A DNA stretch of 64,000 bases from Lachnospiraceae bacterium (GTDB taxonomy: Bacteria; Bacillota; Clostridia; Lachnospirales; Lachnospiraceae). The stretch covers positions 110,851 through 174,850 of the forward strand of contig JAUNGI010000001.1 in the NCBI GenBank assembly GCA_030524525.1, read 5' to 3'. Each line of letters starts with the position of its first letter. Position 1 is the first letter of the stretch. The translations under genes were made by a program, and so were the position numbers. The notes beneath the pieces are model-generated. The model worked only from the letters and a program-made list of their open reading frames with translations. It was not told the origin of the DNA and did not search any database. Below, one piece after another: positions 58,222 through 64,000 of the stretch.

Positions 58222-59585
58222 AAAAGATCCAACAACGCGCCTTTCTCTGCGTACTTGTCTGCCTGTTTCTGGCGCTTGGAATGCTCGTATTTCTTTTTCA
58301 GTATTTCACCGAAGGAGACCGCTGGTTCATTCAGGATTATAACCGCCACCTGTATTCCGATCAGCGAAAGCTGCTGAGCGGCACGATCGAAGACACAAAC
58401 GGCGTCCTGCTCTCCTATGTGCAGGACGGCAAACGGCTCTTTTCCGAGGAGGAAGCCCTCCGCATTGCCAATCTTCACGTGGTGGGCGACGCCGAAGGAA
58501 AGATCGGCACGTCCGCGCTTTCGGTCTATGCGGACTATCTCGTTACCTACAGCGCCGTCGGCGGAGCCGCAAGCCTGACCGAGGAAGGGAACCTGCTGAC
58601 GCTGACCGTCGATTCCCTGCTCAATCGGACGGCGTACGAGGCGCTGGACGGACATGCCGGAACGATCGCGCTTTATAATTACAAGACCGGAGCCCTGCTC
58701 TGCCTCGTTTCTGCGCCCGCCTACGATCCGGCGCAGCCGCCCGAGGATCTGGAGACGAACGCCGCCTACGACGGCGCCTATGTGAACCGTTTCTTCTCCT
58801 CGACGTTCCGTCCCGGCTCCGTTATGAAGATCGTAACGCTGGAAGCGGCGCTGGCGGAGCTTCCGGGCGTGGAAGACCGCAGCTTTACCTGCACGGGAAG
58901 GCTTACGGTGGGCGACAACGAGATCACCTGCGAGCAGGCGCACGGAAAAATGACGCTTGCCCAAGCGCTTGCCAAGTCCTGCAACTGTACCTTTGCCGCG
59001 CTTGCCGCCGAGCTTGGCGGCGAAACGCTCCAGAAATATGTCCGGAAGGCAGGGCTCACAAGCAGCTACACGATCGGCTCCGTCCATACGGCAAAGGGCA
59101 GCTTTGAACTGGCGACCGTTTCCGAATATCAGCTCGGCTGGGCGGGGGTCGGGCTGTACCACGACCTGATGAACCCCTGCTCGCTGATGATCTATTTCGG
59201 CGCGATCGCAAACGGCGGGAAGGCCGCCGTTCCCGCCTACCTCGAAAGGGTCGCGGACAAGGACGGCGATACGATCTACGAACACAAGACCGTAATGACC
59301 GAAACGCTGGTAGAGCCGGAGCTCGCGGAAAAGCTGACCGCCTATATGAAAAACAACTGCAAGGTCACTTATGACCTGTCGCGTTTTCCGACGAGCGAGA
59401 TCGGCGCAAAATCCGGCACGATCGAAACAAAAACCGGCAAATCCAACTGCTGGTTTGCCGGTTTTTTGACCGATGAAGAAATGCCCTATGCGTTTGTTGT
59501 GTATATGGAAAATGCCGGCTCCGGGAACCGCGTGGCCGGCGCCGCCGCCGCCAAGCTGCTGAAGGCGCTCTACGAGACGCGCTGA
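58218..59585 (+). CDS. Class B-like penicillin-binding protein (transpeptidase)
   Basis: A 455-aa exported protein with one N-terminal membrane anchor (about 8-28). The transpeptidase motifs are complete: SxxK at Ser201-Lys204 (PGSVMK), SxN as Ser254-Cys-Asn256 (SCN), and KSG at 398-400. The region before the transpeptidase domain is short, as in PbpA of actinobacteria. The ATG overlaps the SEDS stop codon (ATGA), so the two are made together and probably act as one synthase pair for elongation, division or sporulation. Two degenerate copies of its 3' end follow downstream (59586-59755). Confidence 0.94.
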   Translation: MKKIQQRAFLCVLVCLFLALGMLVFLFQYFTEGDRWFIQDYNRHLYSDQRKLLSGTIEDTNGVLLSYVQDGKRLFSEEEALRIANLHVVGDAEGKIGTSALSVYADYLVTYSAVGGAASLTEEGNLLTLTVDSLLNRTAYEALDGHAGTIALYNYKTGALLCLVSAPAYDPAQPPEDLETNAAYDGAYVNRFFSSTFRPGSVMKIVTLEAALAELPGVEDRSFTCTGRLTVGDNEITCEQAHGKMTLAQALAKSCNCTFAALAAELGGETLQKYVRKAGLTSSYTIGSVHTAKGSFELATVSEYQLGWAGVGLYHDLMNPCSLMIYFGAIANGGKAAVPAYLERVADKDGDTIYEHKTVMTETLVEPELAEKLTAYMKNNCKVTYDLSRFPTSEIGAKSGTIETKTGKSNCWFAGFLTDEEMPYAFVVYMENAGSGNRVAGAAAAKLLKALYETR

Positions 59586-59755
59586 CGTTTCCGATGCGGC
59601 GTTCTTACGCATTGCCAACGCGCCTGCTGCCGACTACGGCGGCTTGCACCCTGCAATCGCTTTTCTGAAGGCGCTCTATGACACACGGTAGCGCGTCCGC
59701 TCTCGGCATACGGCGGCTCGTGCCTCTGCAATCGCTTTTCTGAAGGCGTTCTATG
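59586..59755 (+). repeat. Two degenerate tandem copies of the 3' end of the PBP gene
   Basis: Downstream of the stop codon, 59635-59680 and 59709-59755 share TACGGCGGC...GCAATCGCTTTTCTGAAGGCG and differ at few sites. In frame they read AIAFLKALYDTR followed by a stop, and AIAFLKAFY, matching the PBP end AAAKLLKALYETR. The second copy overlaps the queH stop codon by a few bases. Confidence 0.65.
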
Positions 59756-60413
59756 CCTCCGGGCTGCGCCCTGCCGCGCGCTCCGCTTCGCGCCGCGCCG
59801 CCTCCTCTTTGGAGAAGACACAGCCGCAGAAATTCTGCCGGTACAGGCCGTACTCCCGGGAAAGCTCGACGGAGCGCTGGTAGCCGCCCTTTTTCTTAAA
59901 ATCCGAATACAGATACGGTATCCCGTATTCCTCCGAAAGCTCTTTGCCGATGGCATTGAGCTTTTCGGCACTTTTCAGGGGGCTGATGCTGAGCGTCGTC
60001 GTAACATAATCAAAGCCCCGCTCCTTTGCCTCCCGAAACGCCTCGCGAAGCCGAAGCCGGTAGCAGACCTCGCAGCGCGCGCCGCCCTCCGGTTCCTGCT
60101 CCAACCCCCGGACGGCCCCGTAAAACGCTTCCGGCCGATAGTCGCCGACCAGCAACTCCGCCGGATGCGCCAGAGGCATTTCCCGCAGCAGACGCGCAAG
60201 CTCCGCCGTCCGCTTTTCAAACTCCTCCTTGGGGCTGATGTTGGGATTGTAATAAAAAAGCGTGATCCGAAAATACCGGCTCAAAAGCTCCAGCACATAA
60301 CTGCTGCACGGGGCGCAGCAGCTATGCAGAAACAGCCGTGGCAGCCTTTCGGAGTCGGAAAAGCGGGCAAGCTCCTCCTCCATCCGGCGCTGATAATTGA
60401 TTCGCTGCTGCAT
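59751..60413 (-). CDS. queH: Epoxyqueuosine reductase QueH
   Basis: Last step of queuosine synthesis, replacing QueG in many anaerobes. The 220-aa protein (DUF208) has the cysteine sets LHSCCAPCSSY (Cys32, 33, 36), CEVCYRLRL and FCGCVFS, proposed to bind an Fe-S cluster and a metal. The C-terminus is shortened to a basic Ala/Arg/Glu tail. It starts 11 nt after hisC. Other queuosine genes are not in this window. Confidence 0.94.
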   Translation of the reverse strand: MQQRINYQRRMEEELARFSDSERLPRLFLHSCCAPCSSYVLELLSRYFRITLFYYNPNISPKEEFEKRTAELARLLREMPLAHPAELLVGDYRPEAFYGAVRGLEQEPEGGARCEVCYRLRLREAFREAKERGFDYVTTTLSISPLKSAEKLNAIGKELSEEYGIPYLYSDFKKKGGYQRSVELSREYGLYRQNFCGCVFSKEEAARREAERAAGRSPEA

Positions 60414-60424
60414 AACGCTTCTCC

Positions 60425-61489
60425 TTACGCTTCCGCCAAGATCCCGCGCAGCGCCGAAAAGAGCCGCTCCATTTCCGCGCGGGTACCGATCGTGACGCGC
60501 AGATAATTGTCGATGTGCGGCTGCGCAAAATAGCGGACAAATATCTTTCTTTCCCGAAGCGCTTCAAAGATCCGTTTCGCCGGGACGCTCCGGTGGCTGA
60601 CAAACAGAAAGTTGGCTTTGGAATCGGTACAGACAAACGACAGCTTTTCAAATTCCTGCCGCGCCCACTCCCTCGTTTCCGCGATCCTTTTGCAGCATTC
60701 GACAAAATACGCCTCGTCCTCCAGCGCGGCTTTTCCGGCAAGGATCGAAGCCTCGTTCATCGTATAGGAATTATACGAGTATTTCACGTTCTGTAAGGCG
60801 GCGATCAGCGGTTCTCCGGCGATGCAGTAGCCGATCCGCATCCCCGCCATGGAGCGCGACTTGGAAAACGTCTGCACCACCGCCAGATTCGGATATTTGT
60901 TCAGCAGGCACTGACAGGAAACGGCTCCGAAATCGACGTACGCCTCGTCAACGATCACCACCGAATCCGGATTTCCGGCGACGATGGTTTCGATCTCCGA
61001 AACGGACAGCGCGATCCCGGTGGGCGCGTTCGGATTGGCGATCACAACGCCGCCGTTCTCGGTCAGGTAATCCTCCGGAACGATGCGGAAGCCCTCGCGC
61101 AGCGCCACGGTGCGGTAAGGAATGCGGAAAAGCTCCGCCCAGACCGGATAGAACGAATAGGTCACTTCCGGGAAGAGGATCGGCCGCTCACTGTTGAAAA
61201 ACGTCAGAAAGCACATCCCCAGCACATCGTCGGAGCCCACGCCCACAAACACCTGCGAAGAGCGGACCCCGTACCGCTCCGCCAGCGCGTCCCGCAGCAG
61301 CGCGGCGGTCGGATCGGGATATTTGCGGCTCTGGGCGCCGCCCACGTTTTTCAGCGCCGAAGCCACCTTCGGCGACGGCGGATACGGATTTTCATTGGTA
61401 TTCAGTTTGACGATATCGTCTTCCTTCGGCTGTTCCCCCGGAACGTAGGGAGTCACCTTCCGAAAATAGTCTTGGTAGCTCATATTCAC
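60425..61489 (-). CDS. hisC: Histidinol-phosphate aminotransferase
   Basis: PLP enzyme of histidine synthesis, 354 aa. Motifs: NLNTNENPYPPSP-like start (KLNTNENPYPPSPKV), NPNAPTG and DEAYVDFG for PLP binding, and the Schiff-base lysine in TFSKSRSMAGMRIGY. The start may be the GTG at 61489 (AGGA 6 nt upstream) or the ATG at 61483. The other his genes are absent here, so it could also serve Tyr or Phe; family members overlap in specificity. Confidence 0.92.
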   Translation of the reverse strand: MNMSYQDYFRKVTPYVPGEQPKEDDIVKLNTNENPYPPSPKVASALKNVGGAQSRKYPDPTAALLRDALAERYGVRSSQVFVGVGSDDVLGMCFLTFFNSERPILFPEVTYSFYPVWAELFRIPYRTVALREGFRIVPEDYLTENGGVVIANPNAPTGIALSVSEIETIVAGNPDSVVIVDEAYVDFGAVSCQCLLNKYPNLAVVQTFSKSRSMAGMRIGYCIAGEPLIAALQNVKYSYNSYTMNEASILAGKAALEDEAYFVECCKRIAETREWARQEFEKLSFVCTDSKANFLFVSHRSVPAKRIFEALRERKIFVRYFAQPHIDNYLRVTIGTRAEMERLFSALRGILAEA

Positions 61490-61512
61490 ACTCTTTCCTC
61501 ATGCAGCGATAT

Positions 61513-62703
61513 TTATTGCAGGCCGTACTCCTTCGCCAGCGCCGCAAAGCCCGGCAGGGAACGGAGGATCATATCGTGATCCACGCAGTAGGCGAGACGC
61601 ACATAGCCCGGCCCGCCGAAGCCGCTGCCCGCCACAAGCAAAATGCGGTGCTTCTTCGCCGCCTCCACAAACGCCCTGTCGTCTCCTCCCGGAGCCTTCA
61701 CAAACAGATAGAAAGCCCCCTGCGGCTTTACGCAGGAATAGCCGTATTCGGTCAGCTTCCCGTAGAGCAGCTCCCGGTTGCGGTTATAGATCTCCACGTC
61801 CACCGTAACGTCCTGACAGCGCCCCACGACCCGCTGGATCAGCGACGGCGCGTTCACAAAGCCGAGAATGCGGTTGGCTACCGCCGCTCCCGCAATGATC
61901 TCGTCCGCTTCGTCCAGAGAATCCGGCAGCACCAGATAGCCGATCCGCTCGCCCGGAAGCGAAAGCGATTTGCTGTAGGAATAGCCCACGATCGTATTAT
62001 GATAATATTTTGTCAGATACGGAACCTGAACGCCGTCGTACACAAGCTCCCGGTAGGGCTCGTCGGCGATCAGATAGATGCTCGTTCCGAATTCCCGCTC
62101 CTTTTGGCAGAGCAGCGCGGCAATGTCCCGAATGACCGCCTCCGGATAGACCACGCCGGTGGGATTGTTCGGATTGTTGATCAGCATCGCCTTGGTCTTG
62201 GGCGTGATCGCCGCCGCAAGCGCCGCCAAGTCCGGCTGAAACGTCTCCGGCGTCGTCGGCACCACAACCAGCTCCGCGTCAAAATTGGAAACGTAATTCC
62301 GATATTCTCCGAAGAAGGGAGCAAACGTAATGACCTCGTCGCCGGGGTTCAGAAGCGTCTTGAACGCTACGTTCAGACCGCCCGCAGCGCCCACGGTCAT
62401 CAGGATGTTCCTTGCGGAAAAGGCGGTTCCGAACGAGGCGTTCAGCTTTTTCGCGACCGCCTCGCGCACGTCCTCATAGCCCGCGTTCAGCATATAGCCG
62501 TGCACAAGATTCTGACTTTCCTCTTCAAGAATGTGATAAAAGGCCTCCCTGATCTCCTTCGGCGGCTCCACGCTGGGATTTCCGAGGCTGTAGTCGTATA
62601 CGTTTTCGGCTCCGTACTGCGCCGCCATGCGCTTTCCTTCCTCAAACATGGCGCGGATCGCAGAACCGTTCCGATTCAAATCCAAAATTTTCGCGTTTAT
62701 CAT
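61513..62703 (-). CDS. Class I/II pyridoxal phosphate aminotransferase
   Basis: A 396-aa fold-type I aminotransferase with NPNNPTGVV, the aspartate in IADEPYRELVYDG and the PLP lysine in YSYSKSLSLPGERIGYLV. It resembles the AspC/AatA-like aminotransferases of Clostridia that are annotated as aspartate or aromatic aminotransferases; the exact substrate cannot be read. The ATG at 62703 follows GGAGG by 7 nt. It sits between the subtilase and hisC on the same strand, 23 nt before hisC. Confidence 0.9.
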   Translation of the reverse strand: MINAKILDLNRNGSAIRAMFEEGKRMAAQYGAENVYDYSLGNPSVEPPKEIREAFYHILEEESQNLVHGYMLNAGYEDVREAVAKKLNASFGTAFSARNILMTVGAAGGLNVAFKTLLNPGDEVITFAPFFGEYRNYVSNFDAELVVVPTTPETFQPDLAALAAAITPKTKAMLINNPNNPTGVVYPEAVIRDIAALLCQKEREFGTSIYLIADEPYRELVYDGVQVPYLTKYYHNTIVGYSYSKSLSLPGERIGYLVLPDSLDEADEIIAGAAVANRILGFVNAPSLIQRVVGRCQDVTVDVEIYNRNRELLYGKLTEYGYSCVKPQGAFYLFVKAPGGDDRAFVEAAKKHRILLVAGSGFGGPGYVRLAYCVDHDMILRSLPGFAALAKEYGLQ

Positions 62704-62784
62704 GATCCTTCCTCCATCGGCTTTATAGACTTTCCAACGAAATCTATGATAACACCGAAAAAAAGGATTGTAAAGCAAAAAGGC

Positions 62785-64000
62785 TCAGCGGATCTCGGAA
62801 AGGGCTCCGTACAGATCCAGCTCCCCGTAGCCCCACTGTCGGTTCGGGAAGACGCGGCTGCTCTCCCTTCTCGCGCCGTTGATCAGCAGCGCCTTGATCT
62901 GCGTCCCGCTCAGAAACGGGCGATTCCCCCGAACGATGCCCCACTCCATCAGCAAAACGACCGCCCCCGCCGCGCATGCCGCCGCCGACGAGGTTCCGGT
63001 GCGCAGCACATAGCCCGCCTCGTCCACCGGCTCGCGCAGCTCCGGGAGCCCCGTAACGCCGGGGATCAGCGCGCCCGGCGCCACCAGATCGGGCTTTACG
63101 GCGTTGGTTCGGGTAAAGCCCCTGCCGCTTTCCGGCAGAATCCCTTCGGTCAGGTCGTCGTAAGCGCCGAAGGTCAGCGCCTGATTCGCATTGCCCGGCT
63201 CGGTCACCGTAATGTCGGGTTCGGGCCGCAGGAAGTACGCCTCGCCCTGCAGAAATTGGCGGATGGGGAGCCAGATATGAAACTGCGACCGCAGGGAGAT
63301 CAGCCGCTCTGGATAGACATAGAGCGTCCAGATGCCGTCGGTAAGACCGTCGAATTTGAGCAGGATCACCTCCTCCCCGCTCCGACGCTCCACCGCCTGA
63401 TAGCCGACGGTAACGGTGGTTCCCTCCAGAAGAAAGTTCCTTGTCAGCGAGCCCTCGCTGACCGGCGGGACCCGCCCCAGACGGCTGCCGCCGGGAGAAA
63501 GCAGGTCAATCGAATAGAGATCGCCCACGCGCCCCCAAAGCTCCGCCGTCATCTGCCTTGTACCGTTTACGGTGAACTGCACCTCCTCCGGAGCATCGTC
63601 CTCCCGCAGCTCCTGCGCGCGGCTCTGGTAATGGTGCCCGGCGTTCGCCTCGTTTCCTGCCGCAAGGATCACGGCTTTTCCCCGCTGCCGGCTCAGCCGG
63701 TCCAGATATTCGTTAAACAGCCCCTCCCCGGTATGGGGCCCGCTGTTGGTGCCCAATCCCAGCAGCAGAACGAGCGGCAGCCCGTTTAGCTCCGCAAGCT
63801 GCACAAGATACTGGACGCCCAGCAGAATGTCCGCCTCGCTGTAGCAGGGCGCGTCCGTTCCGATGCGCCAATAGCGCTTCAACTCCTCCGGCGCCGGCTG
63901 CAGACGGACGGCTGCGATCTGACATTCGGGCGCTGCGCCCCGATAAGCGCCGGAAGCGTTCCCGGCGGCGACCGACGCCAGATAGGTGCCGTGTCCGATA
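62785..64000 (-). CDS. Subtilisin-family (S8) protease, Csp-like, 5' end missing
   Basis: The gene runs past the right edge of the window. The visible part holds the catalytic His in IGHGTYLASVAAGN, and the oxyanion and Ser motif GTSSAAACAAG. The Asp region lies off the edge. Between His and Ser is a long inserted beta-rich domain (from about DLYSIDLLSPGGSRLGRV to TLYVYPERL), the jelly-roll typical of the clostridial CspA/B/C germination proteases. That makes a role in spore germination likely, although similar proteases exist outside it. The Ser and His are intact, so it is probably active. Confidence 0.88.
   Translation of the reverse strand, partial: IGHGTYLASVAAGNASGAYRGAAPECQIAAVRLQPAPEELKRYWRIGTDAPCYSEADILLGVQYLVQLAELNGLPLVLLLGLGTNSGPHTGEGLFNEYLDRLSRQRGKAVILAAGNEANAGHHYQSRAQELREDDAPEEVQFTVNGTRQMTAELWGRVGDLYSIDLLSPGGSRLGRVPPVSEGSLTRNFLLEGTTVTVGYQAVERRSGEEVILLKFDGLTDGIWTLYVYPERLISLRSQFHIWLPIRQFLQGEAYFLRPEPDITVTEPGNANQALTFGAYDDLTEGILPESGRGFTRTNAVKPDLVAPGALIPGVTGLPELREPVDEAGYVLRTGTSSAAACAAGAVVLLMEWGIVRGNRPFLSGTQIKALLINGARRESSRVFPNRQWGYGELDLYGALSEIR

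Noticed and set aside
59570-59971. 133-aa minus-strand frame with repeated PSEKRLQ phrases
   Set aside because: It reads the small direct repeat and the queH gene in a wrong frame.

Overview
The window looks like chromosomal core sequence of a spore-forming, fermentative member of the Clostridia, most like Lachnospiraceae. The evidence is gene content and order: a gap/pgk/tpiA/gpmI/secG glycolytic block, the cysS-mrnC-rlmB-sigH order, an electron-bifurcating type [FeFe] hydrogenase (hydC-hydB-hydA), a two-gene SufC-SufB system, an Asp23-FakA-RecG block, and sporulation or germination genes (SpoVAF-like, YtfJ/GerW, sigH, a Csp-like subtilase). No phage, insertion sequence, CRISPR array or rRNA was seen. 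Both tRNAs lack an encoded CCA.

Layout. 1-5.9 kb: glycolysis genes and secG on the minus strand, with a dispersed GC-rich/palindromic intergenic repeat at both ends. 5.9-8.0 kb: yicC-rpoZ-lepB from one strong promoter. 8.0-16.1 kb: one long minus-strand operon, hydC-hydB-hydA-topB-ABC ATPase-alr, with several 4-bp ATGA overlaps. 16.2-19.7 kb: tRNA-Thr, sigH, rlmB, mrnC, cysS. 19.7-25.7 kb is the accessory island. It holds three tandem RCC1-like lipoproteins (two almost identical), a 35-36 bp repeat array, a divergent regulator carrying two HTH+TPR modules in one chain, and a small secreted zinc-ribbon protein. A 16-bp palindromic motif lies upstream of both the regulator and the small protein. 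25.7-36.1 kb: tex, ispF, chorismate mutase, tRNA-Met, cdd, a GerA/SpoVAF protein, an MBL-fold lipoprotein, sufB-sufC with an 87-bp tandem repeat in the leader, a GNAT protein and an EAL-PAS-like protein. 36.2-37.7 kb: CorC-like protein and a 57-aa membrane protein. 37.8-47.3 kb: asp23-fakA-recG followed by two very large polytopic proteins and a GT2 glycosyltransferase (one carries the DUF2298 'YYY' motif). 47.6-52.3 kb: a 45-aa membrane protein, rpmB, ytfJ, a DUF2953 protein, two unrecognised proteins and a rhomboid-like protein. 52.4-59.6 kb: rqcH and a PHP phosphatase on plus, a cysteine desulfurase on minus, then an FHA-SEDS fusion with its penicillin-binding protein. 59.6-64.0 kb: queH, hisC, an aminotransferase and a 5'-truncated subtilase.

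Most genes are on the minus strand. Promoters with near-consensus hexamers and 17-nt spacers are easy to read in front of most operons and are listed. Several genes appear to start at TTG just after a strong GGAGG (secG, alr, corC-like, fakA, the cysteine desulfurase, and the partial gene at the left edge), so I moved starts where the ribosome-binding site clearly decides. The most interesting parts are the regulator island at 19.7-25.7 kb and the FHA-SEDS/PBP pair at 56.4-59.6 kb.
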